A DNA stretch of 64,000 nucleotides from Bacillus sp. V2I10 (lineage in GTDB: Bacteria; Bacillota; Bacilli; Bacillales; Bacillaceae), in contig NZ_JAUSYV010000001.1 of the NCBI RefSeq assembly GCF_030817055.1, positions 4,178,001 to 4,242,000 of the forward strand, written 5' to 3'. Below, one piece after another: positions 53,716 through 62,321 of the stretch. The stretch's first letter is position 1. Every line of letters begins with the position of its first letter. Below the pieces are notes generated by a model that saw only the letters and a program-made list of their open reading frames with translations, made no database searches and was not told where the DNA came from. A program made the position numbers and the translations under genes.

Positions 53716-54615
53716 TTATTTCACTGAATACCACCGATCATCAAACGTCTTACTATCTAATTGACAGACTCCCTGATCCGCCAATTGATCCAACACCATT
53801 GCCACATAGACAAACGACTTCGGTTTTCCAGAGTCATAAAATCCTTTAAAAGGATGACTGAACTGATTAATCTCGCGGCACACCTCCAGCACACTTATCG
53901 TTCCGGTGTTTTCAATTAAACGAATGATTGCTTGATGAATTTCCTCCCCTAAAGGAGAACTTACCTTATGAATCACGTTTAACTTCTTTGGAGCAGCTCT
54001 TGTCATCGCCTTAGCCGCTTCAGGCTGACGCAGTGCCTTACTGCGAGCACCTTTCTCCTTTTGAATCATTCGATAAAGTCTATTAATCTGTCGATCTAAC
54101 AAAGGCAGGTCGAGCTTAATGAGTTCCTGAATCTCTTCAGGAAGTTCAATATCAACCGCTTTAGCCTCCGTAAGAACTTTCCTATCCCAGCCATTCATCA
54201 CTTTATAAAGCATTTCATCCAGTTCAAAATCAATCTGCGCAAACCCTTTGATGATATCCTTCACAACGGATGCTGGAATCCCGGTATGAAATTCAAAATG
54301 ATCTTTTCCAAATTTCTTGATCTCGCCAGTCTCTTTATTCTTCACAATATACTGATACCCTAGTGGCATGCCGCACTCACAGCGAAAAGGACGGTTCCCC
54401 AAACCGCCATCAAGCAGCTCAATAAACTCCCAGTCGTTAATTTCCCGGTCAAGTTCCTGATCTGAACCACTATACGTCCCCTTGCTTCTTACCAGCTCAT
54501 TTGAAAAAAGAGTCCGTTTTCCGCGCTTTAACCGTTCAAGTAAATACGACCGCTGATCATCTGTTAAATCTTCAAGAATCTCAGACCGTTCCTCAGCCTC
54601 AAAATAAAAATCCAT
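53716..54615 (-). CDS. DUF3895 domain-containing protein
   Basis: A 299-residue soluble protein. An N-terminal helical part is followed by a cysteine pair (FRCECGMPLGYQYIV, about 76-90) that may bind metal, a long helical middle and a C-terminal winged-helix-like DUF3895 domain (HQAIIRLIENTGTISVLEVC, about 225-245). The family is found in Bacillus with no known role; the layout suggests DNA or RNA binding. The start at 54615 has GGAGG eight bases upstream. Confidence 0.65.
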   Translation of the reverse strand: MDFYFEAEERSEILEDLTDDQRSYLLERLKRGKRTLFSNELVRSKGTYSGSDQELDREINDWEFIELLDGGLGNRPFRCECGMPLGYQYIVKNKETGEIKKFGKDHFEFHTGIPASVVKDIIKGFAQIDFELDEMLYKVMNGWDRKVLTEAKAVDIELPEEIQELIKLDLPLLDRQINRLYRMIQKEKGARSKALRQPEAAKAMTRAAPKKLNVIHKVSSPLGEEIHQAIIRLIENTGTISVLEVCREINQFSHPFKGFYDSGKPKSFVYVAMVLDQLADQGVCQLDSKTFDDRWYSVK

Positions 54616-54688
54616 GGATGCCGCCTCCACTACGTACTATTCTTCCTTATCGAAAGTTTTCCTTGTTAAGATTCTTTAAATATTCCAT

Positions 54689-55249
54689 TTATAAATGAAA
54701 TAGCAGGGACCTAGCATTCGTGTTTCTTTTCCAAATCATATGGTCACTTCCTTCTCCCCAATAATCTTTAAGCAAATAATCAGGTTCACCGAACTTCTTC
54801 CTCCATACCTTTTGTGCATTTTTATATCCACTATCCAGACAAAACTCGTTGATTCCTCTATTCTGCAAGGTAAGGAGCATTAAATTCAAAAGCAGCGATC
54901 CTAAACCTCGTCTTTGATAATCCGGATGTACAAAAACGGTCCCTACCTCGACTCCTTCTCTCAACGCGCCCTCTGTGCAAGTAACAATCAACTCGCTCAC
55001 AGGACCATACTCTATTGAACCGATCATTTCTTTATCATTTAAAGCGATCAAAAAATACCGCTTAGCCCCTTTACTTTCCAAGTCATTATTTAAGTATTGT
55101 TTCTTACTTTCAATTTCCTCTTTCATATCATCAAGTAGTTCTGATATTCCTTCTTTATCAAATGTATCCCTAATGACTTTACTGAAAAATTGATTCAGCT
55201 CATCCATATCTTCCATTCTTGGTCTTTTTATCTCAACATTTATGTTCAT
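54689..55249 (-). CDS. GNAT-family N-acetyltransferase
   Basis: A 186-residue acetyltransferase. The acetyl-CoA binding motif A is VGTVFVHPDYQRRGLGSLLLNLML (about 95-118; abbreviated), and the C-terminal YKNAQKVWRKKFGEPDYLLKDYWG fits the family. Substrate unknown. The start at 55249 overlaps the stop (TGATG) of a 11-codon upstream frame that has a strong ribosome binding site, so the protein is probably made by translational coupling. Confidence 0.8.
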   Translation of the reverse strand: MNINVEIKRPRMEDMDELNQFFSKVIRDTFDKEGISELLDDMKEEIESKKQYLNNDLESKGAKRYFLIALNDKEMIGSIEYGPVSELIVTCTEGALREGVEVGTVFVHPDYQRRGLGSLLLNLMLLTLQNRGINEFCLDSGYKNAQKVWRKKFGEPDYLLKDYWGEGSDHMIWKRNTNARSLLFHL

Positions 55250-55284
55250 CACTCCCTGACTTTTAAAACAATTCCATCCATCAT
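55249..55284 (-). other. Upstream leader ORF coupled to the GNAT gene
   Basis: AGGAGG lies just before ATGATG (55284-55279), which starts the frame MMDGIVLKVRE ending in TGA at 55251-55249. The TGA overlaps the GNAT ATG, whose own ribosome binding site is too close. This layout suggests re-initiation coupling. Confidence 0.45.
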
Positions 55285-55348
55285 ATTCCACCTCCTATCT
55301 TGTTTATCCTTTATAATTCGTTACAATTAAGAGAGAGGGGATGATTTG

Positions 55349-55888
55349 ATGTTTAAAAATGAAAATATACATATAAGGCCTTTTACAGTGGAGGATGCAG
55401 AAGCAAGACTTCAGCTTCAGCTCAAAAACCGCGAGTTCTTTGAACAATTCTCCATGATCCGCACACCTGATTTCTACACCCTGGAAACTCAGCGCAGCAT
55501 GATCCAAGAATACGAACAAAAAAGCAAAGAAGACACCGAATATCAATTCGGCATCTTCCTAAATGAGGACAATCGCTTACTCGGAACCATCGGCCTCTTC
55601 CAAGTCATGCGGAGTTCACTCCAAAATGCCGTCCTAGGCTATTTCCTGGACAAGGCTCACAACGGAAAAGGCTACACAACCCAAGCAGTCAAACTCATTG
55701 TTAACTATGCATTCCAAGAACTCAAATTCCACCGCATCGAAGCTGGGGTCATGCCGCACAACATTGGCTCTATTCGAGTACTGGAGAAAGCAGGATTTCA
55801 TAAAGAAGGCCTTGCAAGAAAGAATGTGAAGATTAATGGGAAGTGGGAGGATCATGAGGTTTTGGCGATTTTGAATCCGGATGATTGA
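55349..55888 (+). CDS. RimJ/RimL-type GNAT N-acetyltransferase
   Basis: A 179-residue acetyltransferase of the ribosomal-protein-alanine acetyltransferase type: HIRPFTVEDAEARLQL at the start, the CoA loop GYFLDKAHNGKGYTTQAV (about 96-113) and FHRIEAGVMPHNIGSIRVLEKAGF (about 125-148; abbreviated). Such proteins modify ribosomal proteins or small amines. Start at 55349 with AGGGG eight bases upstream. It is divergent from the other GNAT gene. Confidence 0.85.
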   Translation: MFKNENIHIRPFTVEDAEARLQLQLKNREFFEQFSMIRTPDFYTLETQRSMIQEYEQKSKEDTEYQFGIFLNEDNRLLGTIGLFQVMRSSLQNAVLGYFLDKAHNGKGYTTQAVKLIVNYAFQELKFHRIEAGVMPHNIGSIRVLEKAGFHKEGLARKNVKINGKWEDHEVLAILNPDD

Positions 55889-56150
55889 AAAAATCAATTA
55901 GATTAGAAATTTTAGGATATGAAATGACTTCATATCCTTATTTGTTTTTCACCAAGAATAAAATACTAAAAAGGAATTTTTCTGTTACAAAAATAAGATT
56001 TTCACTTTATAATAAAAAAGTGATTTGTACTTTTTACATAACAAATAGAGAGATGGAAAAGAGTACTTTAATTGCAATAAAAAAACGGGGGTTTTTATCA
56101 TTAATTGGGGCAGAAAAATAGCCGGTTACCGCTCTAGAATTGGATGGAAA

Positions 56151-57051
56151 ATGTTTTTGGCATCACTTTTTTATAGTTTTCTCATATTGTTACTTTTAAG
56201 TTTTATATTACCTGAATCAGAAGTAGTAACTAATATTGCAGCCACTGGTGTATTTATTAGTATTCTTGCTCTAATTATAGGTTTAATCAAACCAAGATTG
56301 GTCTTACCAATGGTTCACTACCAAACAAGAAGAAAAGTGCTTTATACTTATATCTACTTATTTTTCATTTGTTTTTTTATGGTTGGATTATTAGGTGAAA
56401 CTCAAGTTGTTGAACCAACAAAAACGAAAGAAAAAGCTTCAGAAATGCTTGCTGCTGAAGAAGATAAAAAGAACAAACAAAAAAGCCATTGAAGAAAAGG
56501 CTAAAGAAGATGCAATACTTAAAGATCAAGAAGAAGCAGATAAAAAAGAGGCTGAACGGAAAGCTCAGGAACAAGCTGCTGCTAAACAAGAAGCGGAACG
56601 CAAAGCTCAAGAGCAAGCTGCTGCCAAACAAAAAGCTGAACGTGAAGCTCAAGAGCAAGCTGCTGCTAAACAAGAAGCTGAGCGAAAAGCTCAAGAGCAA
56701 GCTGCTGCTAAACAAGAAGCTGAGCGAAAAGCTCAAGAGCAAGCTGCTGCTAAACAAGAAGCTGAGCGAAAAGCTCAAGAGCAAGCTTTAGCCAAACAAG
56801 AAGCTGAGCGAAAGGCTCAAACATCAAAACAAAGTACTGGAACAAGCGGTAATGGAGAGGCATTTGTAAATGACCCAAGTGATGATAAGGAATCAAATTT
56901 ATCTTGCAAAGGACAAATTAAGGGAAATATGAACTCTAAAATTTATCATATGCCTGATGGTGCCTACTATGATAAAACACAGGATGATATACAGTGGTTC
57001 TGTTCTTCAGAAGAAGCAGAAAAAGCTGGTTTCAGAGCATCTCAAAGATAA
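56151..57051 (+). pseudogene. Membrane protein with repeat linker and sunset domain, frameshifted
   Basis: The first frame (to 56492) gives two membrane helices, then a lysine/glutamate-rich linker; the second frame continues from KAIEEKAKED to the end. They join if one A is dropped from the A6 run at 56480-56485. The restored protein has the two helices, a 14-residue repeat linker (56548-56820) and a C-terminal sunset-type domain with CKGQIKG and YHMPDGAYYDKT...WFCSSEEAEKAGFR. Coding-like sequence (RKIAGYRSRIGW) continues upstream of the ATG at 56151, so the true start is uncertain. Confidence 0.7.
56548..56820 (+). repeat. 42-bp in-frame tandem repeat
   Basis: Six full units and one partial unit of 42 bases encode EAERKAQEQAAAKQ in tandem. 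The charged, alanine-rich pattern forms a long helix or coiled coil that would hold the C-terminal domain away from the membrane. Confidence 0.85.
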
Positions 57052-57158
57052 TTTTCTTCTATAAGTCACTTTACATCACTATAAAATATGACTGGTCACA
57101 GGATATTTCATTTAAAATAAATGGATAAACCCCATAGGATTTATCCATTTATTTTTAC

Positions 57159-57557
57159 TTATTTTTCTTTCCTCTCATAATACTGATGCAAACGATACTC
57201 ACAAATTTCCTTTGTCCATCTATACAATTGCAACGCATCTTTTTCATTCACTGAGAAATTAAAAGAAAAAATATCTTTATTAAACGTAACCAACCCATTT
57301 GAACTCCCGCTCCATTTAGTCATCGGCATATCTCTTATTAGTTTAGAAACCTTCTTTAAGTCTCCGTTCCACATTTCCTTGGCTGCTTTCCCTGAAAAAT
57401 CAATATTTCTTCTATACTCTTTTTCGGTGAGATACTTAAAGAAAAATGGCGCTACTTCTTCAGGTGTAACTGGATTAAGCCAGGCTGTACGTTCAATTAC
57501 TTCCGGAATACGATCTCGGACTAGTTTGTTATAGGTTGGCAGGGATAACTCCTTCAA
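57159..57557 (-). CDS. Chimeric small protein with MazG-like N-terminus
   Basis: The 132-residue frame begins like small MazG-type pyrophosphohydrolases (PTYNKLVRDRIPEVIE, residues 7-22), then changes to an unrelated segment (VTPEEVAPFFFKYLTEKEYRRN and following). This looks like a fusion by deletion: a gene start joined to another gene. Only CTG (57542) lies at normal distance (six bases) from AAGGAG; the TTG at 57557 is upstream of that site. So expression is doubtful. The second part looks like a small folded domain and could have been an independent gene. Confidence 0.5.
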   Translation of the reverse strand: MKELSLPTYNKLVRDRIPEVIERTAWLNPVTPEEVAPFFFKYLTEKEYRRNIDFSGKAAKEMWNGDLKKVSKLIRDMPMTKWSGSSNGLVTFNKDIFSFNFSVNEKDALQLYRWTKEICEYRLHQYYERKEK

Positions 57558-57673
57558 TACTTATTTTTTCTAATTAATCCCTATTTTACAGGATTAGAGA
57601 ATAATAGAAAAATCTTTTCCAGCTGTCTCTCTATGATAAAATATAGTTGAAATTAATTAGGGAGGATTCCACC

Positions 57674-58084
57674 TTGAAAAAATCACTAAAAGTTGTCGCA
57701 GCAATTATCGAAAACGATCAAAACGAAATCCTCTGCGCGTTAAGGTCTCCAGAGATGGCCATTCCGAATATGTGGGAGTTTCCTGGCGGGAAGGTAGAGA
57801 AGGATGAAGATATTCATTCTGCTTTGATTCGTGAGATTGATGAGGAATTGGGATGTACGATTATTACAGATGGTTTATTTCACGAACACACTCATGAATA
57901 TGACACGTTTATCATTACGCTTCTGTGTATCAAGGCTAGGATTACGGATGGAACTCCTGCACCAAGTGAGCATTCTAAACTGATTTGGCTCAAGCGCGAA
58001 AATCTTGCTTCATTGAATTGGGCTCCAGCCGATATTCCAGCAGTTGAAGCGTTAATAAATGAAAAAATAGTCTTCTCAAGTTGA
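57674..58084 (+). CDS. NUDIX hydrolase (8-oxo-dGTP diphosphatase-like)
   Basis: A 136-residue NUDIX enzyme: the box GGKVEKDEDIHSALIREIDEELG is complete (abbreviated here to its core GxxxxxExxxxxxxREIxEELG), preceded by WEFPGG. It cleaves nucleoside triphosphates or other X-diphosphates, protecting the nucleotide pool. TTG start at 57674 with GGAGG eight bases upstream. It converges on the helicase gene with five bases between stops and a shared terminator. Confidence 0.88.
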   Translation: MKKSLKVVAAIIENDQNEILCALRSPEMAIPNMWEFPGGKVEKDEDIHSALIREIDEELGCTIITDGLFHEHTHEYDTFIITLLCIKARITDGTPAPSEHSKLIWLKRENLASLNWAPADIPAVEALINEKIVFSS

Positions 58085-58093
58085 GAAGACTAT
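58067..58093. terminator. Shared terminator of the NUDIX and helicase genes
   Basis: A perfect 13-bp stem ATAGTCTTCTCAA/TTGAGAAGACTAT (58067-58079, 58081-58093) spans both stop codons, giving a compact bidirectional terminator. Confidence 0.85.
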
Positions 58094-60900
58094 ACTTTTA
58101 CTACGAATTCAGTATAAAGAGGTCCTGGTAGTTTGTGTTCTAATTTTATTTGAACGGTTATTGGTTTTTCTCCCTCGTATTCAAATACGTCTCCCTTGCC
58201 TATATAAATATAGGGTTCTACTTTCCCATCGATTTCTTTATACTTTCTTAGGAACAAATGAAGCTGAATTCCTCTAGCTTTATTAAAGATAATATTTTTC
58301 CCACGTTCAGAACTTTGACTTGTGCTGTTTGGAGTCTGCCATTGAAAAGTGCTTTCGTTGATAAGTTTGTCCTGATAATTGATGCTCTCCTTGATATTCT
58401 CTTCTTTATGCAAGTCGATAAAGAGAAAATAATCGTTTCCGTTTGTCAATAATCCAGATCCTCTAAATGAACTGTGGATCTTTCGATAATTGGATAAGAG
58501 AGCTGCATCTATCATTTGATACTGTTCGTATAACTTAAAATGTGGAACCCCGTAATCCGTGTTCTTAAATTCCTTTTCATATCGAAAAAGGCCATAATTT
58601 ACGATATCCTCTATAAATCTTCTGTACTCAGGATTATTTAGCACTTTTGAAAAACTTACTGTTTTACGAAGGATCCCATTTTCTAAATCGACCAGTTTCA
58701 ACTTACTCTTTTTTTGAATGCTGTCAAAATAGTCATGATTTAAGCTTTCAAACGCATGATAAACGCTATCTTCATAAACTTCAGACACATATTTCAAGAT
58801 TTCTAGCTTTGCACGCTCTAAAGATATCGTTTCATTTTCCATTAAATCTTTTATTATTACAAATTCGTATATTCTCTTTAATGGAAGCATATCTGATAGT
58901 TCTTTGAGAGCACTTTCGAATGCCTCATCGGTTAACATGCCCTTGAGGTAATCATCCTTCTCAACTTTGCTCAGGAACTTTAAATACGTTTTTTCCTTTT
59001 GAATAAATTTAATAGGATCAGGTGCACCATCAAACATTAAATAATCCAGTAACAAGTATGGTATATGACCTTGATTCATTTTCTTAAACTCGAAGTACTC
59101 TTCCTTTAAATACTTCATTGAATTAAAATTCTCGTTATCAATTTGTTCAAGAATCCGTTCCTGTGAAATTCGATCCATTTGAATATGAGTACACCCAGGA
59201 ATATTAGCAAAATCAGTAGCAATGGCCACTTTTAAACTTTCTTTGTCATAATATCTGCTCCCATTTAATGCGAGGGCAATTAGAAAAGCTTTATTATGGT
59301 TGCCGATAAAATCGAGAACCGTTAGGAAGCTCTTGCTTTCGTGTTTGCGAAGTCCCCTTCCAAGCTGCTGAATAAAAACGATTGGAGAGTTTGTGGGCCT
59401 TAGCATTAACACAGAATTAACAGACGGGATATCGACACCTTCATTAAAAATATCGACGGTGAAAATAATTTCTAACTCATCTTCGTCGTTTTCTAATCGT
59501 TTCGTGAAATTGGAGCGCTGGTCTACGGAATTCGCTCCCGACAAAGCTACACTGCTATACCCTCTTTTATTAAATTCTTCCGCCATGAAATGAGCGTGAT
59601 CTACGCTTGCACAGAATCCCAAGCACTTTCTCTTTTTCCCATCGTGACCGTAGAAATTCATGTTTTCTATAATAAAGTCTACTCTTTCATTAACTTTTAA
59701 GCGTTTCGTAACCTCAGCAATATTATCAATATCGACATCACTTAAATCGATTCCGTCTATATCCGTGATGCCAAAGTAATGAAATGGGATAATTAGCTCA
59801 TCATCTAATGCCTCATGTAATCGGACTTCAATTGCTACATTATTATCGAATAATGCAAAGACATTGTGGTTGTCGCTGCGTTCAGGCGTAGCAGTCATTC
59901 CTAATGTGAAGTCTGGCTCGAAATAATTTAGGACTGCCTTATAGCTTGGACTTGTTGCATGGTGGGCTTCATCAAAAATGATGTAATCAAATTCGCCTTT
60001 TCTAAATTCTTGATAGCATCTAGTCAACGACTGGATGGTAGTGAATACATAATCCGCATGCTTCTGTTTATGATTCCCAGTTAACAATCCAAACGTTTTC
60101 GCTTCATTTACAATCAGTTTTTCAAACGTTTCCTTCGCTTTTTTCAAAATTTCTTCTCTATGGACAATGAAAAGAAGTCTGCGAGGTTTGAAATTCTTTA
60201 CATCGAAAGCGGACATATACGTTTTCCCTGTACCTGTTGCAGCAATAACTAGAGCTTTACTTTCTCCATAAGAACGTAACCGTTCGAGATTTTCCATCGC
60301 TCTTTTCTGCATTCTATTCGGAATAATATAGTCAGAGTGTTCATAGATAAGATTCTGTTTAGTTGTAATACCAGTCAGCTTGCTAAGAAAATCTTCATAT
60401 CTTTTAAGAAAGTCTTCATTTGCCTCTGTGCTTTTCTCCCAAAGCTGATTGTATTCGCTTAATACATCTTTAATAAAAAAAGTATTCTCTTTAGTTATGA
60501 TCTTTACATTCCATTCAATATTACTTTTTAATGCACTTTGAGTTAAATTTGAAGATCCAATAAACACCTTATAACGGTCAATATATTCAAAGATATAAGC
60601 CTTTGTATGAAAACCGATTTCCTTGTCTGTTACAAAAACCTTTAAATCGATATGTTCAAAGTCGTTTATTTTTCGAAGTGCTTTCGCTTCAGTAAAATTG
60701 AGATAAGTTGAGGTGATCATTTTTCCTTTGATCCCCAATTGCTTTGCTTCTTTAAAAGCATCTAACAAAAGCTGGAGGCCACTAAAATTAATAAAGGCGA
60801 CACTAAAAAAAAACCGTTCACATTCTAAAATGGACTGTGATAGTTCATTTAATAGATTTCCCTTGTCTGAATTGACAATCAGTTTTTCTTCAACGATCAT
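58090..60900 (-). CDS. PLD-like / DEAD-DEAH helicase / DUF3427 protein
   Basis: A 936-residue, three-part protein. The N-terminal phospholipase D-like domain has the HTK (98-100) and GSSNLT (115-120) motifs. A superfamily 2 helicase follows: Walker A ATGTGKT (221-227), DEAH (310-313), motif III GMTATPERSD and motif VI QQLGRGLR. A C-terminal DUF3427-type region completes it. This architecture is found in scattered bacteria, often near NUDIX genes, and looks like a defence or DNA-repair enzyme: a nuclease-like domain coupled to duplex unwinding. It stands convergent to the NUDIX gene. The exact function is unproved. Confidence 0.82.
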   Translation of the reverse strand: MIVEEKLIVNSDKGNLLNELSQSILECERFFFSVAFINFSGLQLLLDAFKEAKQLGIKGKMITSTYLNFTEAKALRKINDFEHIDLKVFVTDKEIGFHTKAYIFEYIDRYKVFIGSSNLTQSALKSNIEWNVKIITKENTFFIKDVLSEYNQLWEKSTEANEDFLKRYEDFLSKLTGITTKQNLIYEHSDYIIPNRMQKRAMENLERLRSYGESKALVIAATGTGKTYMSAFDVKNFKPRRLLFIVHREEILKKAKETFEKLIVNEAKTFGLLTGNHKQKHADYVFTTIQSLTRCYQEFRKGEFDYIIFDEAHHATSPSYKAVLNYFEPDFTLGMTATPERSDNHNVFALFDNNVAIEVRLHEALDDELIIPFHYFGITDIDGIDLSDVDIDNIAEVTKRLKVNERVDFIIENMNFYGHDGKKRKCLGFCASVDHAHFMAEEFNKRGYSSVALSGANSVDQRSNFTKRLENDEDELEIIFTVDIFNEGVDIPSVNSVLMLRPTNSPIVFIQQLGRGLRKHESKSFLTVLDFIGNHNKAFLIALALNGSRYYDKESLKVAIATDFANIPGCTHIQMDRISQERILEQIDNENFNSMKYLKEEYFEFKKMNQGHIPYLLLDYLMFDGAPDPIKFIQKEKTYLKFLSKVEKDDYLKGMLTDEAFESALKELSDMLPLKRIYEFVIIKDLMENETISLERAKLEILKYVSEVYEDSVYHAFESLNHDYFDSIQKKSKLKLVDLENGILRKTVSFSKVLNNPEYRRFIEDIVNYGLFRYEKEFKNTDYGVPHFKLYEQYQMIDAALLSNYRKIHSSFRGSGLLTNGNDYFLFIDLHKEENIKESINYQDKLINESTFQWQTPNSTSQSSERGKNIIFNKARGIQLHLFLRKYKEIDGKVEPYIYIGKGDVFEYEGEKPITVQIKLEHKLPGPLYTEFVVKV

Positions 60901-61264
60901 TTGAGATCACCTGACTTAAAAATTATTATAGAAATACTCAGTAAAATAATACTATATTTGGAATTAAATATATAGACATACTACCTTTACTCTAAGATAA
61001 ATAAAGTTTACTTATGTTAGGTTTAAATTAACATCTATGTCCTTAGGGGATTATTTCTATATGGAGAATATTAAAAAGAAATTAACAAATGTCATCAAAA
61101 CCCAACCAACCTTTTAGACACTCTTTTCTTTGACTAGGCATATATCAATAACTATATCCTGATGAATAAGGCTATATTTAAAGACTTTTCTTTATCTCCA
61201 TCCATGGAAAATCCAAACCATCCGAGTTCGTGCTTAAGTAAAAAAAATAATAAGAGAGTTGAAA
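60901..61264. other. Intergenic region, no gene seen
   Basis: About 360 AT-rich bases between the helicase gene and the TSUP gene. A frame of 18 codons near 61061 lacks a ribosome binding site. No clear promoter pair or repeat was recognised. Confidence 0.4.
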
Positions 61265-62032
61265 ATGATGAGTTTAGAAATAATCATAATGGGTTTACTT
61301 GTTGGTTTTTTAATAGGTTTAACAGGGGTAGGAGGAGCCGCGCTATTGACCCCTATTTTAATTATTGCAGGTATTAATCCATCAATTGCGGTAGGTACTG
61401 ACCTTGTCTACAATTCTATAACAAAATTTTTTGGTACAATGCAGCATTGGAGACAAAAAACGATTAATTTCAAATTAGTGAAATATCTTGCAATAGGCAG
61501 TATTCCAAGTGCGGCTGCAGCAATTGGATTGTTGAATTTCTTTAATCATAGTTACCTTAATCAAGATCAAATCATTAAAAATGCACTCGGATATGTTCTG
61601 ATATTAGTTGCCATATCAATTATTATTCGCGTGTTTTTTGATAAAAAGTTAAGGCCAAATCGTTTGCAATTAATGCCAATTGAGCAAAAAAAAACGCTTA
61701 CAATTATCATTGGTGTCCTATTGGGCTTTATCGTAGGGCTTACATCGATTGGTTCTGGTTCCTTGTTTGCCGTTGCAATGCTTTATCTGTACCAATTAAA
61801 GGGATCTGAATTAGTCGGTACAGATATTGCCCATGCATTTTTGTTAGTGACCGTTGCAGGTTCGCTCTATTTAGGTGTTGGAAACATTGATTATCCAATT
61901 TTGATGAACCTTCTGACAGGCTCTATCCCCGGTGTAATGATAGGTAGCACCTTGTCTGCTAAAGTACCGACCAAACCACTTCGAACTGTTGTTGCGTTGG
62001 TGATCTTCATCAGCGGCATCAAGCTTTTATAA
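61265..62032 (+). CDS. TSUP-family (TauE/SafE) membrane transporter
   Basis: A 255-residue protein with about eight membrane helices and two GLTGVGGAALLTP/GLTSIGSGSLFAV-like motifs (about 19-31 and 160-172), the inverted-repeat signature of the TSUP family. Members export or import sulfur oxyanions such as sulfite or sulfate. It precedes cysH and sat, so sulfate or sulfite handling is likely. Two ATGs are adjacent; ribosome binding is weak (GAGAG). A strong terminator separates it from cysH. Confidence 0.8.
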   Translation: MMSLEIIIMGLLVGFLIGLTGVGGAALLTPILIIAGINPSIAVGTDLVYNSITKFFGTMQHWRQKTINFKLVKYLAIGSIPSAAAAIGLLNFFNHSYLNQDQIIKNALGYVLILVAISIIIRVFFDKKLRPNRLQLMPIEQKKTLTIIIGVLLGFIVGLTSIGSGSLFAVAMLYLYQLKGSELVGTDIAHAFLLVTVAGSLYLGVGNIDYPILMNLLTGSIPGVMIGSTLSAKVPTKPLRTVVALVIFISGIKLL

Positions 62033-62042
62033 TCGGAAAGTG

Positions 62043-62080
62043 AAAAAGCCGAAGAGGTGATCCGCCTTCTTCGGCTTTTT
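62043..62080 (+). terminator. Terminator of the TSUP gene
   Basis: A 13-bp stem (AAAAAGCCGAAGA at 62043-62055, TCTTCGGCTTTTT at 62068-62080) followed by T-rich sequence. Confidence 0.85.
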
Positions 62081-62228
62081 TCTCAAGGCATTTTCATTTA
62101 GCCTTTCATCATCATTTTGGGTTTAATGGATTCGATTTCATATGAAAATAAATATGTTAGGAATCAAAATACATTAATAGGGTTCATTTATTGTTCTTTT
62201 ATCGTAATTTAGAGAGATTACATTCTCT

Positions 62229-62280
62229 GGAACATTAGGTATGTACCCATACTATAATAATAATCGAAAGCCAATGTTCC
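62229..62280 (+). promoter_or_regulatory. cysH upstream control region
   Basis: Distant inverted repeat GGAACATT (62229-62236) / AATGTTCC (62273-62280) encloses a small palindrome GTATG-N4-CATAC and a -10-like TATAAT (62253-62258). This looks like a sulfur-regulated operator-promoter, but the regulator is unknown. No S-box consensus was found. Confidence 0.45.
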
Positions 62281-62321
62281 AAATGGAAAATATTGTTCAT
62301 AACAGAAAGTGGGAGGTATAA

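Noticed and set aside
55885..56121. 78-codon frame after the RimJ-like gene
   Set aside because: Starts with TTG inside the preceding stop region, no ribosome binding site, composition unlike a protein; partly overlaps the upstream coding-like extension of the sunset gene.
56377..56784. 135-codon antisense frame over the 42-bp repeat
   Set aside because: It is a shadow of the repeat in the sunset gene; serine/leucine-rich repeats without start signal.
61162..61377. 71-codon frame overlapping the TSUP start
   Set aside because: Overlaps the better supported TSUP frame and lacks a ribosome binding site.
62100..62321. S-box (SAM) riboswitch before cysH
   Set aside because: The conserved S-box core was not found in the leader.
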